A DNA stretch of 46,719 nucleotides, from NCBI GenBank assembly GCA_001443385.1, contig LDXP01000010.1, positions 1 to 46,719 of the forward strand. The letters run 5' to 3'. A program made the translations under genes and the position numbers. Below the pieces are notes generated by a model. It saw nothing but the letters and a program-made list of their open reading frames with translations, ran no database searches and had not been told where the DNA came from. Source of the stretch: Candidatus Rokubacteria bacterium CSP1-6 (GTDB lineage: Bacteria > Methylomirabilota > Methylomirabilia > Rokubacteriales > CSP1-6). Positions within the stretch are counted from its first letter, which is position 1, and every line of letters begins with the position of its first letter. Positions 17,978-26,662 of this stretch are shown here, one piece after another.

Positions 17978-20112
17978 GGAGAATTGGCCCGATTCTGAAG
18001 CGTCAGGCTCACGCGCGCCTCCCAGGCTTCGCCCGGATCGAGGGCGAGCGGCCACGCCAGGAGCAGGGACGAGCCCTGGAAGATCCGCTCGAGGCCGGCT
18101 TCGGAGAGCGAGACCGTTTCCACGGGAGCCCACCCGACCACGGCCGGTCGCTCCCAGCGGAGCGTGGCGGCGAGCGCCATCCACTCGTCCACGAGCCCGA
18201 TGCCGGTCCGGTCCCGGGCGGCCCCTCGACTGCGGAAGGCCGGGCGGCCGGGGAGATCGTAGTACCGCTCGGGACTTTCTCCCCCGGTGAGGGCCAGGTT
18301 CCACTGGACCGCCCAGCGTCCGGTGAGGCGTCGGGTTCCCTTCCAGGCGAGGCGGTAGGTCACGGAGAGCTCCGGGCGCCGCTCCAGGACCGTCACCGTT
18401 TTCTCAACCCGGAGGGGCCATCCTGCGGGATTTGTGGCCGAAAAGACGACGGTCAGTCTGCCGGGACCGCTCCGGATCCGATGCTCCATCGCCTGATCCG
18501 CCAGGGTCAGGTCCGCGAGGTCCCAGGGGTGGAGCGGATCCAGGTCTCCGGATTCGGGAAACAGGCCGTCCAGGAGAGAGGCCCGGCGGAACCGGTCGTA
18601 CACGAGGAGCTCGGAAAGCCCGGCCTCTTTGACCTCCAGCCGCTCGTGAATCGTCCTCACGGCCTCCTCGCTCCCCTGAGCCGCCGCGGCCTTGACCCGC
18701 GCGTGGTATGCCTCCGGCCGGCGGGCCAGCACATCGCCCAGATCCAGCGCCCTGGGCAGGTACGCGAGCTCGGTGACGCTGCCGCCCGCTGCGGGGTGGA
18801 GGGTCAGCGCCAGTGCCGGGGTCCGGAGGCGCAGCTCGGTCAGCCCGTCGCCGTTGAGATCCCCGCGGCTCCACCCGAGGCGCGGTCCCTTCAGGACCTC
18901 GCCCAGCACCCGCTCGGCCTCGAGCAGGGCCTGACGCGCGCCACGGCGCAGATGGGGGAGATAGCACCCGCCGAATATCCCGTGCCAGTAGGCGTCGTTG
19001 CCCTGGCCGCGCCAGAGATGCCTCCGGGCCTCGAGGAGCCTCGGGTCGCGCGGGCGGCGGGCCAGAGCGTCGTGGAGCGCGCGGGAGAGCCGCAGCATGG
19101 CCCAGTGGAGGTCGTTCACCTCCGGATACTTCACGAGGAAGTTCCGCCAGAAGCCGCCGCGGAGGAGCGTGCCGAGCTTTTCCCCGTCGGGCAGCGCCTG
19201 GACCCGGTGCTTGGCCTCCTCGAGCTCGCGGCCGGCGTCGGCGGGGAGCGCCCACTCCCCCATCTCCCGGTAGGCCCCAGTGGGGAGATAGATCCGGCCG
19301 CGCGGCGCGTGGCTGTCGAGGTACTTCGACGGGGTGGAGAGTTCGAGCCAGGAGGCCCCGAGCAGAGCCTCGAAGAAGCGCCCGAGCCATCTCTCCTCGT
19401 GACAGCGGCGGTGGGTGCCGGGCCAGACGCCGAACTTCTCCCCGTCGTCCACCAGCGTCAGGCTTGCCGCCGTCTCCCGCCGGTCGGCGAGGTAGGCGAG
19501 GGCGTCGGCCGGCTCGGCGAAGGGAACCAGATAGCGGAGGCGCTGGCTGATCGGGAACACGGCCAGCGTGAGGCCCTGCTCCTCGGTGAGGTAGTAGCCG
19601 TCCAGGCTATCCGGGTTCATCCCGGCCAGAGCGAAATGACTGTCGTCCACCAGGACGTACTCGACTCCCGCCTCCCGGAGCGCCTTCGGCAGGTGGGGCT
19701 CCCAGACCCGCTCAGCCAGCCACATGCCCCGCGGGCTCACGCCGAACTCGCGCCGGATGAACCCGGTGAGCTCTTGGATCTGGCCCACCTTGTCCCAGTC
19801 GGGCAGGACGGGGAGGATCGGCTCGTAGAAGCCGCCCGTCAGCAGCTCCACCTGCCCCCGCGCCGCCAGCCTCCCCAGCAGGTCGAACGTCCGCGGCGCC
19901 TTGTCCTTCAGCCAGAGGAGGAGCGCGCCGGACGTGTGCACGGTCAGCAGGAGCCCGGGGAACTGCTCGAGGAGGGCCAGAACGGGATGGTAGGCGCGGT
20001 CCGTGGCCTCGCGGATGACCCCGTCGAAGTTTGCCGCCGGCTGGTGGTTGTGGATCCCGAAGAGAAAGGTCAGCGGACCGGGCGCGCTCGGCTCCCGGAG
20101 GCGATCACTCAC
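17974..20112 (-). CDS. GH57 4-alpha-glucanotransferase / alpha-amylase-like enzyme
   Basis: A 712-residue glycoside hydrolase family 57 protein acting on alpha-1,4-glucans. FLFGIHNHQPAANFD is GH57 conserved region 1. The catalytic nucleophile Glu134 lies in GMWLAERVWEP and the acid/base Asp in LVDDGEKFGVWPGT (222/223), the arrangement of Thermococcus 4-alpha-glucanotransferase. The C-terminal half (DGLTELRLRTPALALTLHPA onward) is the DUF1925/DUF1926 beta-sandwich module of that subgroup. There is no signal peptide, so it is cytoplasmic, likely in glycogen or maltodextrin remodelling. Its ATG at 20112 overlaps the rapZ stop by 8 bases. Transferase versus hydrolase activity cannot be settled from sequence. 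Confidence 0.88.
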   Translation of the reverse strand: MSDRLREPSAPGPLTFLFGIHNHQPAANFDGVIREATDRAYHPVLALLEQFPGLLLTVHTSGALLLWLKDKAPRTFDLLGRLAARGQVELLTGGFYEPILPVLPDWDKVGQIQELTGFIRREFGVSPRGMWLAERVWEPHLPKALREAGVEYVLVDDSHFALAGMNPDSLDGYYLTEEQGLTLAVFPISQRLRYLVPFAEPADALAYLADRRETAASLTLVDDGEKFGVWPGTHRRCHEERWLGRFFEALLGASWLELSTPSKYLDSHAPRGRIYLPTGAYREMGEWALPADAGRELEEAKHRVQALPDGEKLGTLLRGGFWRNFLVKYPEVNDLHWAMLRLSRALHDALARRPRDPRLLEARRHLWRGQGNDAYWHGIFGGCYLPHLRRGARQALLEAERVLGEVLKGPRLGWSRGDLNGDGLTELRLRTPALALTLHPAAGGSVTELAYLPRALDLGDVLARRPEAYHARVKAAAAQGSEEAVRTIHERLEVKEAGLSELLVYDRFRRASLLDGLFPESGDLDPLHPWDLADLTLADQAMEHRIRSGPGRLTVVFSATNPAGWPLRVEKTVTVLERRPELSVTYRLAWKGTRRLTGRWAVQWNLALTGGESPERYYDLPGRPAFRSRGAARDRTGIGLVDEWMALAATLRWERPAVVGWAPVETVSLSEAGLERIFQGSSLLLAWPLALDPGEAWEARVSLTLQNRANSP

Positions 20113-20974
20113 GGTCCAGGTCCCGGTGGGTGACGGCGGGCGGAAACCCCCGGGCCTCGAGGAACGGGCGGAGCTCTTCGACGAGGACCACCGACCGGTG
20201 CCGCCCTCCGGTGCATCCGACGGCGACGGTCAGGTAGGCTTTCCCCTCGCGCTGGTAGAACGGCAGCAGGAAAGCGAGCAGGTCCTTGAGCCGGTCCAGC
20301 AGCTCGCGGCTTTCCCCGTGCTTGAGCACGAAGTCCCTCACCGCCGGGTCTTGCCCGTCGAGGAGGCGCAGCGCGTCCACGAAGTGGGGGTTGGGGAGGA
20401 AGCGGACGTCGAAGACCAGGTCCGAGTCGTACGGGATCCCGTGCTTGTAGCCGAAGGAGACCAGCGACACCGTCAGGGCGCCCCGGCTCTTCGTCTCCCC
20501 GTAGAAATCCACCAGCAGCTCCTTGAGCTGGTGGACGGTCAGGCCCGAGGTGTCCACGATCCGGTCGGCGATCTCCCGGACGTTGGCCATCGCCTTCCGC
20601 TCGGCCCGGATCCCGTCGAGGACATTGCCGTCCGCCGCGAGCGGGTGCCGCCGGCGGGTCTCGTGGTAGCGGCGGACGAGCGACTCGTCCCCCGCTTCGA
20701 GGAACAGCACCTCCGTGGGGTAGCCCCTCTGCTTCAGCTCCTGGAGGGTCTCGACGAGGTGGGCGAGGTATTCCCGCTCCCGCACATCCACGCCAAGGGC
20801 GATCCGCCGGATTTCGCGGGTGGACTGGGCGCAGAGCGCGGCGAAGGTCGGGATGAGCGTGGTCGGCAGGTTATCCACGCAGAAGTAGCCCATGTCCTCG
20901 AAGCACTTGATGGCGTAGCTCTTCCCCGCCCCGCTGAGGCCGGTGATGATGACGAAACTCGGCTTCTCGCCCAT
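20105..20974 (-). CDS. rapZ: RNase adapter protein RapZ
   Basis: A 289-residue RapZ (YvcJ/YhbJ) family P-loop nucleotide-binding protein. Walker A is GLSGAGKS at 12-19, followed by the family signature CFEDMGYFCVDNLPTTLIP. The C-terminal domain ends with AVGCTGGRHRSVVLVEEL, the region that in E. coli binds small RNAs and guides RNase E to the glmZ RNA controlling amino-sugar synthesis. Its place directly after rpoN and hpf is the widespread rpoN-hpf-(ptsN)-rapZ arrangement. Here no ptsN lies between hpf and rapZ, only a 15 bp gap. Confidence 0.95.
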   Translation of the reverse strand: MGEKPSFVIITGLSGAGKSYAIKCFEDMGYFCVDNLPTTLIPTFAALCAQSTREIRRIALGVDVREREYLAHLVETLQELKQRGYPTEVLFLEAGDESLVRRYHETRRRHPLAADGNVLDGIRAERKAMANVREIADRIVDTSGLTVHQLKELLVDFYGETKSRGALTVSLVSFGYKHGIPYDSDLVFDVRFLPNPHFVDALRLLDGQDPAVRDFVLKHGESRELLDRLKDLLAFLLPFYQREGKAYLTVAVGCTGGRHRSVVLVEELRPFLEARGFPPAVTHRDLDRE

Positions 20975-20989
20975 CCGTCAGCGCCGGCG

Positions 20990-21538
20990 CTACGCGACGG
21001 GCTCGATCAGGCCCAGCCCGCCGTTCTTCCGGCGGTAGAGGACGTTGACCGTCTCGGTCGCGGCGTTGGTGAACACCAGGAACTGGTCGTCCCGGAGCCC
21101 GAGCTGCATCACCGCCTCTTCGACGGACATGGGCTTGGCGGCGACGCGCCGGGACTCCACCACCAGCGGCGGCGCGGCCTCCCCTTCCCCGGGCAGCCGC
21201 GGCTCTCCGGCCTCCGGCCGGGGGCCCGGGCGCCGGCGGGAGGCCCGGGGCTTGCGCTGGCGCAGTCGGTCCTTGACCTGCCGCACCTGCCGCGTGAGCG
21301 CGTCCACGGCGAGATCCACGGCCGCCGCGAGATCGCCGGCGGTCTCCTCGCTGCTGAAAATCCGACGCTTCGCGACGAGCGTGATGTGCGCTGTGCGGCG
21401 GTACTTCTCGGCCGACAGCATGACCTTGGCCTCGATGATCTTCGGGAGGATCCGCGGGAGCTTGCCGACCTTCCGCTCCACCATCTGGCGGAAGGCCGGG
21501 GTGACCGCGACGCCGTGGCCGCTGATGATGCAGCGCAT
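20990..21538 (-). CDS. hpf: Ribosome hibernation promoting factor, long form
   Basis: A 182-residue long-type HPF. The N-terminal domain (1-100) contains the S30AE fold with MRCIISGHGVAVTPAFRQMV and KYRRTAHITLVAKRRIF. A basic proline-rich linker (about 95-125) follows. The C-terminal dimerisation domain (133-182) has KPMSVEEAVMQLGLRDDQFL and VLYRRKNGGLGLIEP, the signature of proteins that build 100S ribosome dimers. The start at 21538 follows the rpoN stop by two bases; a much longer open frame upstream is the opposite-phase shadow of rpoN. Confidence 0.95.
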   Translation of the reverse strand: MRCIISGHGVAVTPAFRQMVERKVGKLPRILPKIIEAKVMLSAEKYRRTAHITLVAKRRIFSSEETAGDLAAAVDLAVDALTRQVRQVKDRLRQRKPRASRRRPGPRPEAGEPRLPGEGEAAPPLVVESRRVAAKPMSVEEAVMQLGLRDDQFLVFTNAATETVNVLYRRKNGGLGLIEPVA

Positions 21539-21540
21539 CC

Positions 21541-23085
21541 TCAGCGCTTCTTGGGGGCCAGGCGCCGGCGATGGGAGGGGAGGATCGCGAGCTCCTCCCG
21601 GTACTTGGCCACCGTGCGGCGGGCGATGACGAGGCCCCGTCCCTTCAGGACCTGGGCGATCTCCTGGTCCGAGAGCGGCTTGGCCGCGTCCTCTGCCTCC
21701 AGCAGGTCGCTGATCATCTTCTTGACCGACAGGGAGGAGACCATGTCCCCGGCGCCGGTGGCGATCCCGCTGTGGAAGAAGTACTTGAGCTCGAAGAGCC
21801 CCTGGGGGGTCTGCACGTACTTGTTCGTGGTCACGCGGCTGATGGTGGACTCGTGCATGCCGATGTCCTCCCCCACGTCGCGGAGGGACAGCGGCCGGAG
21901 GCAGGGGAGCCCCTTGTCGAGGAACTCGCGCTGGAACTTCACGATGCTCTCGGTGACGCGGTAGAGGGTCCGCTGGCGCTGGTGCACGCTCTTGATGAGC
22001 CAGATCGCGGAGCGGAGCTTCTGCTCCACGTACTGCTTGGCCTCCTGCCCCGAGCCGCGCAGCAGGGTCCGGTAGAGGGAGTTGACGCGGAGGCGCGGGA
22101 TGCCGTCCTCGTTCAGCACGATGGTGTAGTCGTCCCCCATCTTGTGGACGAAGACGTCCGGCGTGATGTAGCGCGTGTCCGGCGCGCCGAACCGCCGGCC
22201 GGGCTTCGGCTCGAGGGCCTGGATCTCCTCCACGGCCTCCATGATCCGCTCGATCGGGAGCCGGAGCGCTTTGGAGATGTCCAGGTAGCGGTGGCGCTCC
22301 AGGGCCTCGAAGTGCTGCTCGACGATCTCCACCGCCACGGGATCGGGCATGGGGTCGGCGCGGAGCTGGAGCAGCAGGCACTCCTGGGGCGTGCGGGCGG
22401 CGATCCCCGGCGGGTCGAAGGACTGGACGAGGGCCAGCACCCGTTCCACCTCCTCGACGGTCGCCCCGGTGCCCTTGGCGAGGTCCGCGAGCTCGGAGTC
22501 CGCATGCTCCGCGCGGCACTCCGCGCACTGGCGGCGATCCCTGGGGTTGGGCGTGCCGCACGAGCAGGTCCAGGGGACCCGCAGGTAGCCGTCCTCGTCG
22601 ATGTTGCCGATGATGGCCTCCCCGATGGCCCGGACGCGCGGGTCGTCGGAGACCATCCGGAGCTGGTCGTCCAGATGGTCCGCCAGAGAGGAGTCGTTGC
22701 GGGTCAGGTTCTCGAAGGGGGGCTCCTCCCGGTCCTCCTGCTGCACGAGGGTGGGCTCTTCCGGATAGTCGAAGATCGCGGCCGTGAGATCGAAGGGCAG
22801 GACGTCCGTCTGGGCGGGCTCGAGGGAGGGCCCATCACCGGCCGGGGCCTCGGACGTGGGCGCCGTCGCGGCGGGAGCGGGGCTCGACCCCTCGGCAGCG
22901 CCGTCGGCGCCCTCGGCCCCGTCGGGGGGCTGCTCCTCCAGCAGCGGGTTCTCGAGTAGCTCCTTCTGGACCAGCTCCTGGAGCTCGAGCGTGGACAGCT
23001 GGAGGAGCTGGATTGCCTGCTGCAGGAGCGGGGTCATGACGACCCGCTGGGTTTGCCGGAGAGAGAGCCGCACCTCGGGGGACAT
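21541..23085 (-). CDS. rpoN: RNA polymerase sigma-54 factor with a zinc-ribbon-like insertion
   Basis: 514-residue sigma-54. Region I (LRQTQRVVMTPLLQQAIQLL), an acidic proline/alanine-rich region II (about 52-120), the core-binding domain and the C-terminal DNA-binding part are all present. The RpoN box is ARRTVAKYREELAI (488-501), recognising the -24 element. A helix-turn-helix precedes it (EDIGMHESTISRVTTNKYV). Unusual: in the core-binding domain, where IDEDGYL usually runs straight into a helix, residues 172-193 read WTCSCGTPNPRDRRQCAECR. Cys174, 176, 187 and 190 form a CxC-x10-CxxC pattern resembling a small zinc ribbon. The gene is 22 bp after lptB and two bases before hpf, in the conserved lptB-rpoN-hpf order. 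Confidence 0.95.
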   Translation of the reverse strand: MSPEVRLSLRQTQRVVMTPLLQQAIQLLQLSTLELQELVQKELLENPLLEEQPPDGAEGADGAAEGSSPAPAATAPTSEAPAGDGPSLEPAQTDVLPFDLTAAIFDYPEEPTLVQQEDREEPPFENLTRNDSSLADHLDDQLRMVSDDPRVRAIGEAIIGNIDEDGYLRVPWTCSCGTPNPRDRRQCAECRAEHADSELADLAKGTGATVEEVERVLALVQSFDPPGIAARTPQECLLLQLRADPMPDPVAVEIVEQHFEALERHRYLDISKALRLPIERIMEAVEEIQALEPKPGRRFGAPDTRYITPDVFVHKMGDDYTIVLNEDGIPRLRVNSLYRTLLRGSGQEAKQYVEQKLRSAIWLIKSVHQRQRTLYRVTESIVKFQREFLDKGLPCLRPLSLRDVGEDIGMHESTISRVTTNKYVQTPQGLFELKYFFHSGIATGAGDMVSSLSVKKMISDLLEAEDAAKPLSDQEIAQVLKGRGLVIARRTVAKYREELAILPSHRRRLAPKKR

Positions 23086-23107
23086 CGGGATCGTCCTCCC
23101 CTGGGCC

Positions 23108-23830
23108 CTAGAGGGAGAACTTCTCGCCCAGGTAAATCTCCCGGGCGGTGGGGTTCTGGGCCAGTTCCATGGCGGTGCCCGACACGAGGATCTTGCCGTC
23201 GTACAGGACGTACGCGCGATCGGTGATCGCGAGCGTTTCTCTCACGTTGTGGTCGGTGATGAGGATGCCGATGCCCCGCTCCCGCAGCCGCGCGACGATC
23301 TCCTGGATGTCGCCGATGGCAATGGGGTCGATCCCGGTGAACGGCTCGTCGAGGAGCAGGTAGCGGGGGGAGGTGATCAGGGCGCGGGTGATCTCGAGGC
23401 GCCGCCGCTCGCCGCCCGACAGCGTGAAGGCCTTGTGGCGGGCCAGCGGGGCCAGGTCCAGCTCCTGCAGCAGCTCGCGCAGCCGATCGACCCGCTCGCT
23501 GTGCGAGAGATCCAGGGTCTCGAGGATGGCCAGCAGGTTTTCCTCGACCGTCAGCTTCCTGAACACGGAGGATTCCTGCGGGAGGTAGCCGATGCCCATG
23601 CGGCAGCGCTTGTACATCGGGAGATCGGTGATCTCCTCGCCCTCGAGGAAGATCCCCCCGCCGTCGGGCTTCAGCAGGCCCACCATCATGTAGAAGGAGG
23701 TGGTCTTCCCGGCCCCGTTCGGTCCGAGGAGGCCGACCACCTCGCCCCGCTGGATGTCGAAGCTCACGGTATCCACGACCCGGCGAGGGCCGAAGCGCTT
23801 GAGCAACCCCTGGGCGATCAAGCCTTCCAT
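23108..23830 (-). CDS. lptB: LPS export ABC transporter ATP-binding protein
   Basis: 240-residue ATPase of the LptB2FG lipopolysaccharide extractor. Walker A is GPNGAGKT at 36-43. The signature [15 protein letters not shown] and Walker [15 protein letters not shown] are typical of LptB rather than amino-acid transporters, and the switch histidine is in [10 protein letters not shown]. Eight bases after lptA and upstream of rpoN. The membrane partners LptF and LptG are not intact in this window; only a fragment of such a gene lies at 11311. Confidence 0.96.
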   Translation of the reverse strand: MEGLIAQGLLKRFGPRRVVDTVSFDIQRGEVVGLLGPNGAGKTTSFYMMVGLLKPDGGGIFLEGEEITDLPMYKRCRMGIGYLPQESSVFRKLTVEENLLAILETLDLSHSERVDRLRELLQELDLAPLARHKAFTLSGGERRRLEITRALITSPRYLLLDEPFTGIDPIAIGDIQEIVARLRERGIGILITDHNVRETLAITDRAYVLYDGKILVSGTAMELAQNPTAREIYLGEKFSL

Positions 23831-23837
23831 GGTCGGC

Positions 23838-24446
23838 TCACGGGCACGGGAAGGGGCCCGACACCTTCGGTCTGTCGCTCTTCCGGCCGTCCGGGGACTT
23901 GGGGTAGAAGACGGCTTTCACGCGCTCCTGGTTGCCGCTCTGGACGACGCTCCGCTCCTCGGCCAGGTAGATCGTGATCCGGTCGCCCGTCACGACGTTG
24001 TCCTCCTGCCACACCCGGGCGGTGCCGATGAGCACCACGCGCTGCTCGGCGTCGTAGTATTCGGCCCGCTTCGCGGTGCCGATGCGGCAGTCCTTGGTGA
24101 TGATCCTGACGTTGCCCACCGAGACCGTCCGGATGATGCGGTCGCCCTTCGGGTCCAGGTAGACCTCCGTCCGGTCGGCGTACTGGACCGAATTGTTCTG
24201 GCGCGCCACCACGTTGCCGGTGAAGATGACGAGGCCTTCCTTCTGCATGCTCTCCATCTGGTCCGCGTCCACGGTGACCGGCTGGTTCTTCTCGTCTTCC
24301 TCCGGCTTGGGCGCGGGCGCGTCGCTCCGGGCCGCGGGCTTCTTGGGCTTGGCGGGCTGGGCCAGGGCGTCGGGGGGGAACAGAAGAGCGCTCCCCCCAA
24401 TGAGGGTTGCCGCCAGCGCCACAGCGAGGACGCGCGTCCCCCTCAC
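23838..24446 (-). CDS. lptA: LPS transport periplasmic protein LptA
   Basis: 202-residue periplasmic OstA-like protein that bridges LPS across the periplasm. Signal peptide [20 protein letters not shown] with cleavage near ALAQP. A proline/lysine/glutamate linker (about 30-55) is followed by the beta-jellyroll core ([55 protein letters not shown]). The start overlaps the lptC stop by 4 bp, and lptB follows after 7 bp. Confidence 0.92.
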   Translation of the reverse strand: MRGTRVLAVALAATLIGGSALLFPPDALAQPAKPKKPAARSDAPAPKPEEDEKNQPVTVDADQMESMQKEGLVIFTGNVVARQNNSVQYADRTEVYLDPKGDRIIRTVSVGNVRIITKDCRIGTAKRAEYYDAEQRVVLIGTARVWQEDNVVTGDRITIYLAEERSVVQSGNQERVKAVFYPKSPDGRKSDRPKVSGPFPCP

Positions 24447-24985
24447 CGCGATCGCCCCGGGGGTCGCTCGGCGAAGGTGGCCCGGAGGCGCCCCTTCACC
24501 TGCGTGCGCTCGTCGGCCATCCAGGCCTCGAGCCCCTGCCCCTGGATGACGGCGCCGTCCCGGAAGATCGTCACCGGGTCGTTGGTCCAGACGCGCCGCT
24601 CCTTGGCCTGCCAGCGCAGGGTATTAGTCTCGAGCCGGAGCCCGTCGCTCCCGGTGAGCACGACGTTCTTGCGGATCTCCACGTCCTTCGTGGCATCGTG
24701 GAGGTCGCCCTCGTCGCCGGTGACCGTCCAGGTCCGGTCCGGCTCCTCGATCGTGATGGTGACCTTCCGCAGGACGGTCTTGCCCTCCCGCGAGAAGACC
24801 TCCGCCTGGTCGGCTACGAGCCGCCACTGGAGCCTGGCGCTTTGCTGCTCCTGGAGGCGGACCTCTTTGATGCGGTAGTCGGCCTTGCTCGGGGCAAGGT
24901 CGCCGGATTCGTGGGCCAGGTATCCCCGGATGACGAGGACCCCCACGACGAAGAGGGCGAAAACCTGACCCCTGTGAGGATCCAA
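24443..24985 (-). CDS. lptC: LPS export periplasmic protein LptC
   Basis: About 180 residues with one N-terminal membrane helix (VFALFVVGVLVIRGYLA) and a periplasmic OstA-like beta domain, as expected for the LptC subunit docking LptA onto LptB2FG. Motifs such as WRLVADQAEVF, VTGDEGDLHD and DGLRLETNTLRWQ fit the family. The start is uncertain: the best in-frame option is a TTG at 24985 with no obvious Shine-Dalgarno, and an in-frame TAG lies upstream at about 25028. The ATG at 25014 is in another frame. The 89 bp gap before it holds a possible promoter. lptA follows with a 4 bp overlap. Confidence 0.85.
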   Translation of the reverse strand: MDPHRGQVFALFVVGVLVIRGYLAHESGDLAPSKADYRIKEVRLQEQQSARLQWRLVADQAEVFSREGKTVLRKVTITIEEPDRTWTVTGDEGDLHDATKDVEIRKNVVLTGSDGLRLETNTLRWQAKERRVWTNDPVTIFRDGAVIQGQGLEAWMADERTQVKGRLRATFAERPPGRSR

Positions 24986-25024
24986 CCTGAGAGGCGTCGG
25001 GCGGAGAGAGCCATACCGTATGCA

Positions 25025-25054
25025 AGTCTAATACCAGGTGGCCCATCCAGGCAA
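25025..25054 (-). promoter_or_regulatory. Possible sigma-70 promoter for lptC-lptA-lptB
   Basis: Minus strand: TTGCCT (25054-25049), 18 bp, TAGACT (25030-25025), in the 89 bp kdsC-lptC gap. It would allow the Lpt-RpoN block to be transcribed separately from the kds genes. Match quality is moderate. Confidence 0.4.
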
Positions 25055-25074
25055 GGATAAAGAACGTTGGCTGG

Positions 25075-25587
25075 TCAGGCCGGGGGCCAGGCCCCACGGG
25101 CCTTGAGGATGGCTTCGACGGCCTCTCGAACCGCGCCCGCGCCGCCACTCCGGCGCCCCACCCAGTGGGCGACCCGCTTCACTTCGGCGGCGGCATTGGA
25201 CGGGGCCAGCGCCAGGCCCACTTTGGTCAGAAGGGGAAGGTCGGGGAGGTCATCCCCCATGCAGGCGGTTTCCTTGAGCCCGACACCCCGCCGGCGGAGC
25301 AATCCGTCGAGCACTGCGGCTTTGTCCCTCGCGCCCTGATGCACCTCGAGCACGCCGAGGTCGGCCATGCGCCGCGAGACCGCCGGCGATGCCCGGCTCG
25401 AGATCACGGCGACGAGGAGCCCGGCGTTCTGCGCCGCCTGGATCCCCAGTCCGTCCTGGACGTGAAAGACCTTCAGCTCTTCGCCGGTCGGGCCGTAGAG
25501 GAGCCGGCCGTCGGTCAGGACGCCGTCGACGTCGAGGACCAGCAGGCGGAGGGCCCGGGCGCGCGCCCGTAAGGTGGAGGGCCTCAA
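25075..25587 (-). CDS. kdsC: 3-deoxy-D-manno-octulosonate 8-phosphate phosphatase
   Basis: HAD-family phosphatase releasing KDO from KDO-8-phosphate; 170 residues with the chosen start. Motif I is LDVDGVLTDGRLLYGPTGEE, where the first Asp is the nucleophile. Motif II is AVISSRAS and motif IV CMGDDLPDLPLL, and the C2-cap-less short form matches KdsC. The start is not secure: no ATG lies near the conserved core. The TTG at 25587 gives a family-length protein, and its upstream sequence GAGGGTG is right next to the 73 bp double-hairpin repeat. A longer frame reaches 25755 but runs through that repeat and into kdsD. Confidence 0.88.
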   Translation of the reverse strand: MRPSTLRARARALRLLVLDVDGVLTDGRLLYGPTGEELKVFHVQDGLGIQAAQNAGLLVAVISSRASPAVSRRMADLGVLEVHQGARDKAAVLDGLLRRRGVGLKETACMGDDLPDLPLLTKVGLALAPSNAAAEVKRVAHWVGRRSGGAGAVREAVEAILKARGAWPPA

Positions 25588-25591
25588 ACAC

Positions 25592-25664
25592 CCTCGGAGG
25601 GGGGCTCCGCCCCCCTTCCGATTCCTCCCCCCATGGATTGCGCCGGCAAAGCCGGCGCTCGAAC
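25592..25664 (-). repeat. 73 bp double-hairpin repeat, copy A
   Basis: About 67 of 73 bases match 30814-30886. Hairpin 1 has a GGGGGGC/GCCCCCC stem with a four-base loop region; hairpin 2 is GCGCCGGC-AAA-GCCGGCGC, a perfect 8 bp stem. Lies between kdsD and kdsC with its CCGAGG end about 5 bases from the proposed kdsC start. Confidence 0.88.
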
Positions 25665-25690
25665 AAGCGCGGAGCCGTGCATTGGTATCC

Positions 25691-26662
25691 TCAAACGATC
25701 TTGGCCCGGAGGATATCGTGCATGTGGATGATCCCCAGGGGGCGGCGGGCCTCATCCACGATGACGAGGCTGGTGATGGCGAAGGACTCCAGCACCTGCA
25801 GCGCCTTGGCGGCCAGCTCGTCCTGTCCGATCAGCTTGGGCGAGCGGGTCATGCACTCCCGCGCCTTGAGGCTCAGGATCGGCACGTCTCTGAGATGGAC
25901 GCGGCGGAGGTCGCCGTCGGTGACGATCCCGACGAGCCGGCCCGCGGGGTCCACGACCGTCGTGACGCCGAGGCGCTTTTCCGTCATCTCCCGGATCACC
26001 TCCGCCATGGGCGCGTCCTCGCCGACCCGGGGCACCGCCGCCCCCGTGTGCATCAGGTCCGCCACCCGGAACAGCGCCCGCCATCCGAGGGCGCCGCGCG
26101 GGTGGAGCGCCGCGTAGTCCTCCGGGCTGAGCCCCTTCAGGTCGAGCAGGACCATCGCGAGCGCATCGCCGAGGGCCAGCGTCGCCGTCGTGCTGGAGGT
26201 GGGGGCCAGGTTCATCGGGCACGCCTCCTCCGCCACGCTCACGTCGAGGACCACGTCGGACTGCTTGGCCAGCGTCGAGCCGGGCGTCCCCGTCAGGAGG
26301 ATGAGCCGCACGCCGAGCCGCTTGAGCTGGGGGAGGATCGCCAGCAGCTCGTCCGTCTCCCCGGAGTTGGAGATGGCCAGGACGACGTCGTCGCGGGCCA
26401 CCATGCCGACGTCGCCGTGGACGCCTTCGGCCGGGTGGAGAAAGTAGGCCGGGGTCCCGGTGCTGGCCAGGGTGGCCGCGACCTTGCGGCCCACCAGCCC
26501 GGACTTCCCCATGCCGGTGACGATCACGCGCCCGCGGCAGTCGCGGAGGAGGTCCACGGCCTTCAGGAAGCGGGCGTCGAGGCGCGGCAGGAGCCCGAGG
26601 ATTCCCTCGGCCTCCAGCCTCAGGACGCGCTCGGCCAGCTTCAGCCGGTCGTCGGGCTTCAT
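25691..26662 (-). CDS. kdsD: D-arabinose-5-phosphate isomerase
   Basis: Interconverts ribulose-5-phosphate and arabinose-5-phosphate, feeding KDO synthesis. 323 residues. An N-terminal SIS domain (about 30-175) includes VIVTGMGKSGLVGRKVAATL, HPAEGVHGDVG and ISNSGETDELL. A pair of CBS domains (about 200-320) ends with GIIHMHDILRAKIV. This is the full-length KdsD/KpsF architecture. It overlaps kdsA by 4 bp (ATGA at 26659-26662) and is followed by the 73 bp repeat and kdsC. Confidence 0.96.
   Translation of the reverse strand: MKPDDRLKLAERVLRLEAEGILGLLPRLDARFLKAVDLLRDCRGRVIVTGMGKSGLVGRKVAATLASTGTPAYFLHPAEGVHGDVGMVARDDVVLAISNSGETDELLAILPQLKRLGVRLILLTGTPGSTLAKQSDVVLDVSVAEEACPMNLAPTSSTTATLALGDALAMVLLDLKGLSPEDYAALHPRGALGWRALFRVADLMHTGAAVPRVGEDAPMAEVIREMTEKRLGVTTVVDPAGRLVGIVTDGDLRRVHLRDVPILSLKARECMTRSPKLIGQDELAAKALQVLESFAITSLVIVDEARRPLGIIHMHDILRAKIV

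Noticed and set aside
24962-24975. GGGGTCAGG motif in the lptC 5' region as a fourth copy of the 25 bp repeat.
   Set aside because: Only about nine bases match and the rest diverges, which is easily expected by chance in this composition.
24814-25014. ATG at 25014 as the lptC start.
   Set aside because: It is in a different frame from the LptC protein; the correct frame has only a TTG at 24985 after an upstream stop.
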